This document shows, one piece after another, positions 1-11,222 of a DNA stretch of 64,000 bases. The notes under the pieces were generated by a model that had not been told where the DNA came from, searched no databases, and was given only the letters and a program-made list of their open reading frames with translations. Every line of letters begins with the position of its first letter. Position 1 is the stretch's first letter. The DNA comes from Amorphophallus konjac (lineage: Eukaryota > Streptophyta > Magnoliopsida > Alismatales > Araceae), in the NCBI GenBank assembly GCA_022559845.1, contig CM040125.1:325693829-325757828 (forward strand), read 5' to 3'. The translations under genes and the position numbers were made by a program.

Positions 1-911
1 TTGTGGATGTTCTTTATTCTAATTTACAATAGGATTTTATCCTATTGTGTGTTGTATATGTTGCTTATTGCGTATTTTATGTTGAGTTGTGTCGGTTGTG
101 GTGTATAATTGTAGCATTAAACAGATTTTTAAAATTTTAAAATATATAAAAAAGTATGTGGAGAAAGTTTTCGACGAAATTTCGACCAACTAACAATTCG
201 TCGAAACCAATGTCACTCACTTATTTGCTGATGTATTTATTTTCCAGCGCAAATCAGTCGAAAGGTTCAAACATATTTTTGACAAATTTTATACACATTA
301 GTTTCAACGTATTATGTATCCGTCTCAAATACGTCGATAATTAACGACGTCTTTTCGACCAGAAATAGTTCATCGGAAGTAATTTCATTGAAACTAGTTC
401 TGACGTATTACTTATCCGTCTCAAATTTGTCGGGCATTAACGACTTATTTTCGACACAATAGTAGTCCGTCGTACCTAATATGACCCACAGGTTTTCAAC
501 GTACTATTTATGCGATAAAAATTCGTCAAAAGTTAAGGACGCATTTGCCACCAAATTAACTTTCGTCAAAACTAATTTAACCCATATGTTTGCGACCACA
601 CAATATATCAGTCGGAGATCCGTCGAAAACTTTAGACCTATTTTCAACTAAATTATGTTCCGTCGTAATGATTAATTATTTTTCGTAATATTAAATACTG
701 ACACAAATAGCCACGACTATTTTGATGACATAATTTCATCGATAATTACCGACTTACTTGCGACGCTATATTATTACGTCAAAAATTTGCGATGAAATAG
801 TTTCGACGTCCATATTCCGTCGTCAATACGTCAAAAATTCATATTGCGACGTATCTCCGACGAATTGGCGACTGTAAATGGACGTCAAAATTTCTCATTT
901 TTCTTGTAGTG
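1..911. mobile_element. CACTA-type DNA transposon, one terminal part
   Basis: The right end is the inverse of the plant CACTA terminus (CACTACAAGAAAAATGAG), ending exactly at 911. Inward of it, about 150-900 is packed with variants of a short CGTCG / TTCGACG motif in both orientations, as in the subterminal repeat zones where CACTA transposases bind. No transposase frame is visible; 1-150 is AT-rich interior sequence. The other end lies before the window. It sits inside gypsy element A just after the gag zinc knuckle. The 3-bp target duplication would be GTA (912-914), but its partner is outside the window. Whether the full element is autonomous cannot be told. Confidence 0.85.
894..911 (-). 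repeat. CACTA terminal inverted repeat (right end)
   Basis: Read on the minus strand it begins CACTACAAGAAAAATGAG, the canonical plant En/Spm-like terminus. The flanking sequence from 912 on is gag sequence of element A, so the border is sharp. Confidence 0.88.
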
Positions 912-1484
912 GTAGGGCTTGGAGCTTGCCCTGTCTCTTCTGGACTCCTTGCGGCTTGTTCGGTGTAGCTTGATCAGACAGGAGAGGACACTCAGGGATA
1001 CGGTGGTCCCTGCTCCCACAACGTAAACAGGCGCCTAGCTTACGCCGGCATTCTTCCATCTTGTGACCCGGACGGTCATAGTACTTTCAAAGGGCTTTGG
1101 ATGATGCAACCGGACTTGACTTCTTGTCATCACTTCTCGGCTTCTTATCCTTCCACGAACTAGACCCGCCAGTGGGCCTCTTCTTGCTATTATTGGGTTT
1201 GAAACTCCCAGAACTAGTGGTCTGCTCGTTCTTGGTGTTCCTTTCTCAGATCCTCTCAGTCATCTCCATGGTATTTTCGAGAACTTGGGCCTTTCTCACA
1301 ATTTCAGCATAAGTGTGGATCTCCGAAGGTGCCAATTGGTTAATATACTGAAGCTTCAATCTATTGAGAAACCTCTTGGCCTTCATCTTTTCCGTAGATA
1401 CCAAATGTGAAGCATAGCGGGATAATCTGGCGAACTAAGCTTCATATTCAGCAACCGATATGTTCCTTTGCTTCAAAGCAGCGA
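912..1484 (-). pseudogene. Gypsy gag, C-terminal part (element A)
   Basis: Minus-strand translation gives a retrotransposon gag end: a RYASHLVSTEKMKAKRF stretch, then a CCHC knuckle (CLRCGSRDHRIPEC) near 950-1010. The same order is seen in H around 42500-42950. There is at least one in-frame TAG (in the stretch about 1433-1440) and frame changes, so it is dead. It continues the gag fragment at 7306-7720, from which the LINE separates it; the CACTA element cuts it off downstream. Confidence 0.82.
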
Positions 1485-1500
1485 ACTCTACCACCTTCTT
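1485..1500. repeat. LINE target-site duplication, left copy (16 bp)
   Basis: ACTCTACCACCTTCTT, identical to 7306-7321. It borders the poly(T) run that is the LINE's poly(A) tail read on the other strand. Confidence 0.93.
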
Positions 1501-1616
1501 TTTTTTTTTGATAAAAAGCCCTACTTAGTGGTGATTAAGAAAGTGCATCCCAATCGAACTACACTTTCTAACTCACACCTAGGGGGTATCTTATTGATCA
1601 TAGAAGAAAATTCATA
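1501..1616 (-). other. LINE 3' UTR and poly(A) tail
   Basis: About 115 bp between the ORF2 end and the target duplication. The minus strand ends …TTTTTATC followed by a run of A (plus-strand T run 1499-1509), typical of plant L1 3' ends. Confidence 0.85.
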
Positions 1617-4600
1617 TTACATCAAACGAAGGCTAGGCATGCCTAGTTTATCTAACCTAGCAGCACCTTTTACCAAAGTGGGAAGGTCATGCTGTGAATT
1701 AAAGAAAGAAATACAATGAGAAAGACAAGCCAAGTTGGCTAAAGAGTCAGCTACAGTATTAGCCTCTCTGAAAATGTGGGAAACGTTCATAGGGTGAGGG
1801 ATGCTGCTCCAGATTTCTCTAGCAAAGGGAAGAATCTCCCAAGGACATGCGGCCTTCTTGTTGATCACTTGTACCAGGAGAAGAGAGTCACATTCCACCA
1901 CAACCGACTGCGAAGAGATAGTGTGCAGGTATTTAATACCATCCATCAAGGCTCAAGCTTCAGCTACTAGGCTGCTGCAATGCACATAGTAATGGGAGAA
2001 TGCCAGTAGGATGTTCCCCTTGTAATTTCTGATGACACCACCCCCGCCAGAAGATCCGGAGGATTTACTTGCTCCATCAGTGTTTAGTTTTAACTGAGGC
2101 CAAGGGGGGCAAGACCATCTTATAATTTTCACCCAAGGGGGGCTGTGGGTTGCAACCTTAATACCAATTCCAGCCAATATGATTCGATTGCATAATTTGT
2201 GCTCCTTGAGTTTAGCAACGTTTAGAATTTCCTTAACCTGAGAAATAACCTTTTGGTATATGCTATGAGGTGCTGTGGATTTGCCTTCATACAAAGCTGA
2301 ATTCCTAGCAAGCCATAATTCCCACAAACCAAATGCAAGAACAGCTAGTTGGAATAAACCATATAGAGATTTGACATTAATCTCTCTAACTGTGTTATGA
2401 ATTAAGGATCTTACTGAAGAGCCCCATATATGACAGCCAATTCTGTGGAATGAAGACCAAAGTGAATATGCCCATTCACTTTTAACAAATAGATGATTTG
2501 TATCCTCCTCTTGGGGGTTTTTGCAGCAAAGGCATTTGGATGGGATAGGGATTCCAATAGATTTCACTCTGTTATCAGTCGAGATACAATTATTCCAGAC
2601 TTTCCAGATGTGGACAGAGAGTTTAGGAGGAATCCATTTAGTCCAAATCCGTTCACCTAGGATAGAATCCTGATCTGGAGCATATCTACTGGAGTCTTTA
2701 TAAATTGATGAAATCAGACACTCACCCGATGATGAAAGACTCCACACTGCCTTGTCCGAATCATGACTGAGGGAAGAGAGCCATATAGCAGCTCTGGTCA
2801 TATGTGGAAGATGACTGTCAATGATAGCAGTGTCTTCCTGAGATGGGTGTAGTAAAACATCCCTGACAGTAGCTTGCAAATTAGGACTGAGGTGTTCGGG
2901 ATGTAAGATATTAGAGGCTGGCTACCAAACCAAGTATCCAGCCAGAAGTTAGTAGTACATCCATTTCCAATTACTACTCTTTTATGTTTCAGTATAGCAA
3001 TCTTGGCATGAGACCAACTCCTTCTAGCATGTCCTTTCATCTCCTTGAAATCGACCTTAGAGATATGTCTTCCTCTAATATATTTGGCTCTAAAATACTC
3101 AGCCCATCTAGAATCAGAATGAATGGCCTTCCACAACATCTTGATCATGAATGCCTCTTCCATCTGCCTGAGTGATAAAATACCAATACCTCCACAGTTA
3201 ACAGGTTTACATATATTTTTCCAGCCTTTCCAGTGCCTTTTGTTCCCTTGCTGAGAGGTGCCCCAGAAAAAATTGGCAAATAAACGGTCTAGCATTTGAT
3301 GAACTCCAGCATGCAATGGAGATGAGGCTAGAGTATACAATGGAATGGAGGAAAGGATATGCTTCAGCAGAGTAACTCTGGCTCCTTGAGATAAGTAGTT
3401 GGCATGCCAACCATCAATACGCTTCTGAATAGAAGAGATAATGCCAGCAAAATGAATTTTCTTTGACTTACCACAAACCAAGGGGAAACCCAAATATTTG
3501 TGAGGAAAAGAGTGATGAGTGAAGCCTGTGATGTCCTGTATCTTCTTGATAGTGGTTGCCTTGGTATTAGGGTGGGTAAAAAAACCACTCTTTCCAACAT
3601 TGATTAATTGACCTGAAGCTCTTTCATATGTTCTCAGAATACCCATCAGATTTCTAATAGAAGCAGCATTGGCCTTACTGAAAACCATGGTATCATCAGC
3701 AAATAGAAGATGAGAAATATTTGGGCATCTCCGGGGACCAGCAAACCAGTCCACCTGACCCTCAGACTGGGCTTTATGAATAGATCTACTAAGAGCTTCC
3801 TCTGCAATTATGAATAGGGCTGGAGCCATGGGGTCACCTTGGCGAACTCCCCTGGAAGACTTGAAAAATCCTGCTGAATCACCATTAAGGAGGACAGAAA
3901 ACCAGCAATTTCCAATCATGGATTGAATAAGTGCAATAAAAAGATCACTGAATCCAAACTTAGATAATACTGCATAGAGAAAATCCCACTCTAAACGATC
4001 ATAGGCCTTGGCCATGTCCAATTTGAAAGCTACATTTCCTCCTCTGGTTTTCCTACCCAGTTCATGGATCATTTCCTGAGCTAGAGCTATATTCTCCACA
4101 ATAAGTCTTCCTTTCACAAATGCTGATTGCTCCAAGGAAATGATATTAGGAAGGATTGAGGCTAGTCTGTTACTAATAAGTTTTGACATAACCTTGTAGA
4201 TGAAATTGCACAAACTAATAGGCCGGTAATCAGAGATATCAGTGGCATTGCTCACTTTGGGAATAAGAGCTATAAGAGTAGCTGACAAAAACCTGGGCAA
4301 CAAAATCTGAGAAGTGAAGAATTCCTGGATAGCTTGAACAATTACATGAGCAGTGATTTTCCAAGTTTTCTGGAAGAAAGCCCCCGAAAAGCCATCCGGG
4401 CCTGGAGCACTGTCAGGAGACATTTGGAACACCACATCTTGAACTTCAAACTCTGTCAGGATGGCACACAGTATTTCATTATCAGAAGGGGAAACCAAAT
4501 GAGGAATACTATTAAGAATAGATTCTTCAATGTGATGGTATTGAGAAGAAAAAGCTTTCCGGAAGTGGTCTGCAGCAATGCTCTTCATCTCCTCATGGTC

Positions 4601-5755
4601 AGATGTGAGTAACCCAACAGAGTTCTTGAGGTGATGGATCACATTCCTTTTCCTGTTAGCAATAGTCTTCATGTAAAAAAATTTTGTATTCCGATCTCCT
4701 TCTACAAGCCATGTGACCCTAGATTTTTGTCTCCAGAATGATTCTTGTTGAATCAATCTGTTAGCCAGCTCTGACTTAGCCGACTCAAGCATCTCAAAAT
4801 TAATCTGATTTGGGTGAGCATCATATTGGTATTCTGCCTTCAAGATAGAATCTTCAGCTGCCATAAGATTAGTGTGGATATTTCCAAAAACCTGCTTATT
4901 CCAAACTTGGAGCATTCTCCTCATAGATTTGAGTTTCAGATAAAGAGTAGAAATAGTAGAAGTAGCCAGAGGACTATTGCACCAATTAGACTCCACATCC
5001 CTCAGAAAACTTTCATGTGTAGACCACATTTGTTGATAGCAAAACCTGCTTCTGAATTTTGAAATATTAGAAAGTTTAATAAGGAGAGGGGCATGGTCTG
5101 AGGCCTCCCTAGATAAATGCTCAACAGTAATTGGTAAAGTCAATTGCCAAGGACCATTTGTGAGAACCCTGTCCAATCTTGCCCAGATGCCCTTATCACC
5201 ATTCTGGTTGTTATGCCAGGTATATTTAGAGCCTTGAAATCCAGAGTCTGAAAGAGCACAATCATTCATACATACTTTAAAATCAGACATTGAAGTGAGA
5301 GATGGTGGATTTCCTCCAATTTTTTCTTCAGGATCAAGAATGTAGTTGAAATCCCCTGCCACCAGCCAGGGACCAGAAATCTGAAGATGTATATTAATTA
5401 AAGAAGACCAGAGAGGCCGACGATCGATAATAGAACATTTGGCATAAATGATAGTGACATGAAATGTTGGAATTAAATCAGCATTCTGCTTAAGTGTGAT
5501 TTGTTGTTCATCCTTGTATACCACTAACAAATCCAAAGGATTTTTCCACATAACCCAGATATGAGCATTATTTTCTCCATTAGCAATGGCCTTGTCCATT
5601 CCCAGTTTTCTACATGTCTTGTCCATGGAGCTAACTTGGATCTTAGGCTCCAATAAAGCAATACATTTAATATTGTATGTTTTGATAAGTAGCTTAACAC
5701 GACCCAAGGAAAGATCATTCCCAATGCCTCTAACATTCCATATAATAAAAGTCAT
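1617..5755 (-). pseudogene. LINE ORF2: endonuclease, reverse transcriptase, RNase H (broken)
   Basis: Starts at ATG 5755, which overlaps the ORF1 stop (ATGA). Domains in order: apurinic-type endonuclease (about residues 1-220, beginning with WNVRGIG); L1 reverse transcriptase (about 480-740) with catalytic FADDT near 3688-3706; a zf-RVT type region (about 2400-2800, WTKWIPPKLSVHIWK); and plant-type RNase H (about 1640-2100, LNTDGASKSS, ending with an AN.VAD.LA motif). A single-base frameshift near 2880-2890 separates RT from zf-RVT. An in-frame TGA at 1953-1955 (a likely former TGG) interrupts RNase H. The cytoplasmic RNP containing this protein would nick target DNA and prime reverse transcription. 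The family is certain; this copy is inactive. Confidence 0.93.
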
Positions 5756-7233
5756 GAGAATTTTGAAAAGTTTGGAAGGGTACCCGCAGAACCAGTCCTT
5801 TTCATCGATCTGGTAATGATACCTGGTTGCCTTTCCAGCAAAAACCGTGCATTGATAATATCAGCAGAAGAAGCTATTTCCTGTCTCCGATGCTGAGTCT
5901 CATCTACTTGAGAATTATCTTCTATATGGATCTTGTCATCTTGAACTTTGCTTTTACCCTTGGCACCTCGTACAGCATCCACAATATGCAGTTCAGGGGC
6001 AAGAGTAATAGTTCCGGCCGATCCAGCTGTTTGGAATGAAGGGAGCTCCCGATGAAGATATGGAACATCAATGCCAGGGTCCAATTTAGATGTGTGTATG
6101 GTCACACTGACTGGATCAAGCTCTGGAGCCAGTGAAGAGGCTCCCAATAAAGAAACCTCCTCAATATGCTGAGTTGCTGGATGAGAAGACCCCATTTTCG
6201 CTGCTGACGAAGAGGACAAATATTCCGTTGCAGGGAGATTCCTTATCTCAACAGTGGGTTCCTTTGAGTTGGAATTCATATTTAGAGAGGTATCCTTCGG
6301 AACATTTCCAGCAGTAGACGGGGCAGTAATTTCCTCCTGACCTGTGATAGCTTCAGTCCCTTTCACCACAATCGGTTGCCAACATTGTTTTGGTTCAATG
6401 CGTGAAGTCGTAATAGTCGATATAGACTGTCGTTTCTGAAATTTGCAATCAGAAACAGAGTGACCAATCCGTGCACAGGAAGAGCAAAAGGCCGGCATCT
6501 CCGGATAGCATACATCCTGCCAAGCCCCGCCTCCAGGAAATCCAATCCAGACCCGCGGAGGATGAGGTTTGGAAATATCCAATTCAACGCAGACCCTCGC
6601 CGTAGTAGTATTCGAAAGATTGAGAGTATAAGGATCAATCTTCAATACTGGGCCAATGTTGCCGGCAATAGAGCGAAGCAAGGGCTCCAAAAAGAAATTA
6701 ACTGGTAGACCGGGGAAAGCAATCCAAATGAGAAGGATCGACGAATCTGCATTCGGAGAAAAATCCATCGTCCACTTAAAAAATCGGAAAAGCCTACCTT
6801 GAACATACAAAGAATCTCGGAGAAGAAGCTGTAAATAATCTTCATAATTGTGAAACCTCATGAGAAGAGGACGAGGGTCAAGGGCACTGATCAAGAAATC
6901 CTCTTTAAATTTGCATCTGTTGGATAGGTGGCTTCTAATCTCTGGAAAAGGGGGTCTTCCACGAGGGGTCCGAGCAACAATCGCAAAAGAAAACGGGAGC
7001 AAGCTTTGGGAAATCTCCTCCTTCGAGAAGAACACCGCAGGCTCTCCGCTATCCGTGGAGGTGGGAGAATGGACCGATCCAGACACAAGTGGCAGAGACA
7101 TGGCTGAAGTCAAAACCTCTGCAAAGGTGCGGTCCATAGTGACTGGCTTATTCGAGGAAAGAGTTTGGGCAGGGATTGTAGAAGAAGTGGCCGACATCGA
7201 GGGGGGCACTGAAGGCCCCCCTAGGTCCAGCAT
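5752..7233 (-). CDS. LINE ORF1 protein (DUF4283-like, CCHC knuckle)
   Basis: Intact frame of about 493 codons from ATG 7233; the frame is open a little upstream, but only from a TTG. The N-terminus is Ser/Pro/Thr-rich. A central domain (about residues 85-240) resembles the DUF4283 region of plant L1 ORF1 proteins (NRCKFKEDFLISALDPRPLL … FHNYEDY). It is followed by a zinc knuckle CSSCARIGHSVSDC (about 255-270). The C-terminal half is low-complexity and probably disordered. It is expected to bind LINE RNA and form the RNP. The stop overlaps the ORF2 start by the tetranucleotide ATGA, suggesting ORF2 is translated by termination-reinitiation. Confidence 0.88.
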   Translation of the reverse strand: MLDLGGPSVPPSMSATSSTIPAQTLSSNKPVTMDRTFAEVLTSAMSLPLVSGSVHSPTSTDSGEPAVFFSKEEISQSLLPFSFAIVARTPRGRPPFPEIRSHLSNRCKFKEDFLISALDPRPLLMRFHNYEDYLQLLLRDSLYVQGRLFRFFKWTMDFSPNADSSILLIWIAFPGLPVNFFLEPLLRSIAGNIGPVLKIDPYTLNLSNTTTARVCVELDISKPHPPRVWIGFPGGGAWQDVCYPEMPAFCSSCARIGHSVSDCKFQKRQSISTITTSRIEPKQCWQPIVVKGTEAITGQEEITAPSTAGNVPKDTSLNMNSNSKEPTVEIRNLPATEYLSSSSAAKMGSSHPATQHIEEVSLLGASSLAPELDPVSVTIHTSKLDPGIDVPYLHRELPSFQTAGSAGTITLAPELHIVDAVRGAKGKSKVQDDKIHIEDNSQVDETQHRRQEIASSADIINARFLLERQPGIITRSMKRTGSAGTLPNFSKFS

Positions 7234-7305
7234 GACCACCAACGAGTTCGCCGGCGGGAGTCAACCTTATTCTTCGATCAAAGATGGCTAAGGTTTTTGA
7301 AATGT

Positions 7306-7321
7306 ACTCTACCACCTTCTT
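7306..7321. repeat. LINE target-site duplication, right copy (16 bp)
   Basis: Identical to 1485-1500; borders the LINE 5' end. Confidence 0.93.
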
Positions 7322-7720
7322 CTCTTGTACTCTATCCGAGAAATATTTACTGTTGAAAAGCTCCTCGAACTCTTTCCACGATACCTGCCTATCTCCTAGT
7401 GTGGCTTTTACTGCATCCCACCACGTTCGAGCATCACGTTCCAACTGGAAGGTAGTCAAGAGAACGTGCTCCTGGTCACTGCATTGCATAACTTCAAAAA
7501 TCTGATCCATCTCTTTCAGCCAATGCTCAGCTTCATCGGGATCCGCCGAACCACCAAATCGTGGGGGATTCAATCCTCGAAATTCCGGTGGATATCACCG
7601 GCTCCATGGTGTGCTGCTCCTCCTTAGGTCACCTGCTGGAGAGCCCGAGTCAAACCTTGCACTGTACGCTGCATGTCCCCCCACTATGCACGCTCAACTG
7701 CCATCAAAACATACTCCTAT
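7306..7720 (-). pseudogene. Gypsy gag, N-terminal part (element A)
   Basis: Minus-strand frame with NPPRFGGSADPDEAEHWLKE, then a QLERDARTWWDAV motif and a FNSKYFSDRVQEKK motif: the retrotransposon gag core, closely matching H at 42182-42450. The open frame runs across the insertion border into the LINE 5' leader (down to 7148), which makes an artificial chimeric reading frame. The rest of this gag is at 912-1484. Confidence 0.88.
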
Positions 7721-7883
7721 ATGTAGAAAAATTAATTACATTGACTTATCGAGATTTCCTTTAAAGATTATTAGTCAACTTTACCCGAGTCTCTATCCCA
7801 TCTCACCAGGTTGGATCCTTATACTTTAACAAGGTCACGGGTTCTACGACACCACTTAGAAACCTAGGGACTTAGAAACCAAG

Positions 7884-7895
7884 GCTTTGATACAA
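7884..7895 (-). other. Primer-binding site (element A, decayed)
   Basis: Minus strand TTGTATCAAAGC, two changes from TGGTATCAGAGC, the complement of the initiator Met-tRNA 3' end. It lies 6 bp from the LTR border. Confidence 0.75.
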
Positions 7896-7901
7896 CAAAA
7901 T

Positions 7902-10900
7902 TGTCACGCCCCGACACAAAATATCGGAACGCAGCAGTTATATACATTCATGATAAACAGAGCAATAATGGAATTAAAATAACATAATTACAAAGAGAAA
8001 GAATTACTCCAAAAATACCAATTTACTCATAAATACGAGAAATAAATGTTTCCAACATCCTCATAACCTCTTACATCATGACTCGAAGAAAAGGAAATAA
8101 AGAAAAGAATACAACTCTTAACGACGACTCTTAATGACATTACTAAACAACGACTCATCAAAATCACTATGTGACCACTCCACAACTCTACTAAGATAAC
8201 TATCAAATTCACATCTGACGGGTCCACTCCGGGTCTTCACTCTTGCCCATCCCCGTCTATTTGCTTTTCATCACCAGAGCTACCTGAAATGGGGAAAACT
8301 GGGTGAGCGAACGCTCAGTAGGCAATAGCATGCAAAGTTTAAGTAATTAACCAAATTAATTAAATGTCATGCGAATAGATAAAAACGGAGGTAATAACAT
8401 TCACCAGTCATGATGGGAAAAAATAACAACTCAAAATAAGTAGAACAGAGATATATCATTTCCAGGAATTGGCCGATCAAGCACGCATACAAGCAAGTCG
8501 TGTAGAGATAAATTTCGTGAGGAATTCAATAGCTTGTAAAGATGTAGAGGAAAAATGAATGTCATAGACAACACGCTAGTCATGCACTTGGTGCAATACC
8601 TCACCATGTCATTACAACTGCCTGGGGTACTAGTACTTTTCATGCGCTCCTCCCAGGACCAAACCGGGCCCTCGTGATGCGTTGGCATTGATTTGGTGGA
8701 TCCAAGATCCCAAGTAATATCTAGACATTCATTGGAATCGGCTAGGAATTCCAAGGTCAAGTTATGAAACTTATTTTCTAGGATCAAGTGAAATCTCAAT
8801 AATTGAATGGGAAGCCATAAGATTATGGCTTGCAAAAGACAGAAATACAATCAGGATTAATTGCAGCTCAAACCAACCATGGCCAGGCTACCAAGGCACA
8901 TAAGAAATACACGAAAAATAAGCTTCTGGATGAGTTGCGGTCATACATGGGTCGCAATAAGGCAAAACGGTCTATATATGGACCACAAATGTCAATACTG
9001 GCCAAAGGATGAAGCCCAGCGTTGAAGGGTGAAAACAGTCTGAGAGGGGCCGCAAATGGGATAATGACGGTCCTCACTGGGCCGCTTCAACAGAAACGGT
9101 CCACAGTGGGCCGCTATAATAAAAACACGGTCCAATGCTGGCCGCAACTAGGTTGGGCCCAGCAATGGTTTATCAGTCGACTTAATGGACTCCCAGCCCA
9201 CCCGAGACATGGTGGAACCGAACCAGGGTCCAGCCCACACCTCTCAGGTCAAGTTAGAGGCTATAAGTCGACTCAAACATGGCTACGTCGATGGAATTCA
9301 AGGAAAAATTGACCAGTAGAACCTGGCACTTAGCCAGTTAGATGCGGTCACAATAGAGCCGCTTCAAGGGTCAGGCAGTCACACCTGGGCCACAACCTGA
9401 TGGTAGCGATCCCAGAAGGGCCGCAATTAACAGGACAGTCCTGATTCCGGGCTGAGAAAACATGCGATTAAATCAAGTTGATAAGTTCAGGTTTTGGGGG
9501 TACAACCCGCCCGGCGTCCTAGTGGGAATCCCAGGCTCGCGGGGGCTTATGGTGGTCTCGTAATAGAGGTCCTTGTCCGACAGAAGGAATATCCGGCGGA
9601 GAGTCTCAATTATTACAAGATTGAGGGCTATGAAAACTCGAAAAACAGGATTATCGCAATCATCCAGCACCGTCGGAGTGGTGTGGATGTCAAACAAACC
9701 TAATAATTTTTCCTCAATTGCAATCCATGGATAATAACATTGAATTAACCAATTAACCATTTTGTCTTTTAGTATGCATTTCAAGGGAAACTAATATGAT
9801 GATACAATTGTGGGTGAAAGTAAGATCTTGGCAGCCATGATCACAGTTTTAAAAGTTATTAAAATTGCTCCATATGATCCATTTATTTAGTGGGTTTCTA
9901 CCCTACTCATGTTGTCTAAACAAGAAGAAACATAATTAATGAAACAAATCTATGTGTTAAAGGCAGTCTTGACAGGGCCGCTAGGATCAGAAGCGGTCAG
10001 GAACTGGCCGTAACCCAAGACCTTGCGGTCTATCGCAGGGCCGCTAACATCTAATGAGTTTCAAAAATTTGAGAGGGTGAAAATGGCCTATCGTGAGGCC
10101 GCCAAGATCAGAGGCGGTTCCTAGTGCGACTGCCGCTAGGACGCCACGTCTGGCTTCCGGCGAACTCCGATAGTCATCGATTTCAACATGAAATTCACGC
10201 GATACTATGTATAAGAATTGGGCAAAATGCTATGAATATAAAGAGAACAAGAAGGCACACAACATAGCATGATTAATTTAGATTTGAGCCTACTATAGCC
10301 AAGCATTAATCAAGATAAATGGAACTAACGAGTTTGGTGCCCTAATCGACATGCTCCGACTAAAACATGAACTACGATCTCAATACACAATATAAATTGG
10401 GGCTTTTGATACAAAAGGGAAGAGGACTCGAAGACGCTTCCAATGATATATCTTTACTAGGGTTTAGTCCACTATCACCTACCTAAATCGAAGATCAAAG
10501 AGGACGTCGAACGCTCAGAACCGCACGAACTCCGCGCTCCACAGCCTCGACGATTCCTCCCTCGAACGTGCTCCTCGTCGGCCGCCTCAGCAAAATGGGA
10601 GTTCTAGGTCGAGCTAGGGTTAGTTTTATAGGAGGCAATTCGATCTAGGGGGCAAGATAAGGCTAAGAAGACTCCTCAAAGTCGATCATGCGCGAAACTC
10701 ACGCTTGACCAGGTCGCATCGCCATCGTGCTCCAAATTGAGCTCCTAGGATTAGGGTTTTCACGCACAACGTGAGGGGAAAAGGGCTACCCATCAAGGCC
10801 GTTCGAAAGGGCCTAGTTTGGGCTCAAAAGATCGAGATTTGGGCTCGAATTAAGCGATATAAGGTCTGATTAGATTAAACTCGATTTGAGCCCTAATTCC

Positions 10901-11106
10901 ATTAATTTGGCTTGATAAAAATTTTATTTAGGGTTCGACCAAGAAGACAAATTGCCTAAACTTTTAGTCCTTTACACGATTATGAATTTTCTAGATTTTT
11001 ATAAATTAGTTAAAACTTTACATAAAGGAATTTCCAATTTAATAGTAAATATTTTTTTCTCAATTATTACCCTTTATATTATTTAATTAATTCTCGAGGT
11101 GCTACA
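7902..11106 (-). repeat. 5' LTR of element A (about 3.2 kb)
   Basis: Bounded by TG…CA: the minus strand begins TGTAGCACCTCGAG at 11106 and ends GTCGGGGCGTGACA at 7902, followed by the primer site. Part of it (about 8200-8750) aligns by eye with the LTR of H (41080-41640), for example GGGCCCGGT.TGGTCCTGG and the CTACTGAGC..T.CGCTCACCC stretch. It contains a palindromic motif array (8938-10137) and no gene. Confidence 0.85.
8938..10137. repeat. Array of GCGGTC…GGCCGC imperfect palindromes
   Basis: At least eleven dispersed units of about 20 bp, each with GCGGTC (or ACGGTC) and 6-9 bases later a GGCCGC-like inverse. Examples are at 8938, 9066, 9096, 9127, 9344, 9405, 9962, 9993, 10025 and 10113. 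They lie about 1-2.2 kb into the LTR from its 5' end. The same type of unit occurs in the LTRs of element B. Confidence 0.75.
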
Positions 11107-11222
11107 AATTTCAACCATGTGGTTGAATATATGAAAATCTGAAATGTTATTTGCAAACTGAAGCAAAAGTGCATGAACAAGCCTTATATGAACAATTACT
11201 CATTCAAACAGCAAATTCTAAG

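Larger units (their letters stand above)
1501..7305 (-). mobile_element. Full-length L1-type LINE
   Basis: Non-LTR retrotransposon of about 5.8 kb on the minus strand, flanked by a perfect 16-bp duplication. Order from the 5' end (7305): short leader, ORF1 (7233-5752), ORF2 (5755-1617 with lesions), 3' UTR and poly(A). The duplication and 3' poly(A) are what target-primed reverse transcription leaves. It lies within gag of gypsy A. ORF1 is intact, whereas ORF2 has a frameshift near 2880 and a stop in RNase H, so this copy cannot move itself. Confidence 0.93.
912..11106 (-). mobile_element. Element A: Ty3/gypsy element, 5' part, interrupted
   Basis: Minus-strand gypsy element seen from its 5' LTR (7902-11106) through gag (7306 to about 7720, then 912-1484). 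It is split by the LINE at 1501-7305 and cut off downstream by the CACTA element. Its pol and 3' LTR lie before the window. The LTR end (…GGGGCGTGACA), primer site and gag match element H, so A and H belong to the same or sister families (chromovirus, Tekay/Del-like by gag). A is inserted in copia E; the right target duplication would be AATTT (11107-11111), its partner not visible. Confidence 0.85.
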
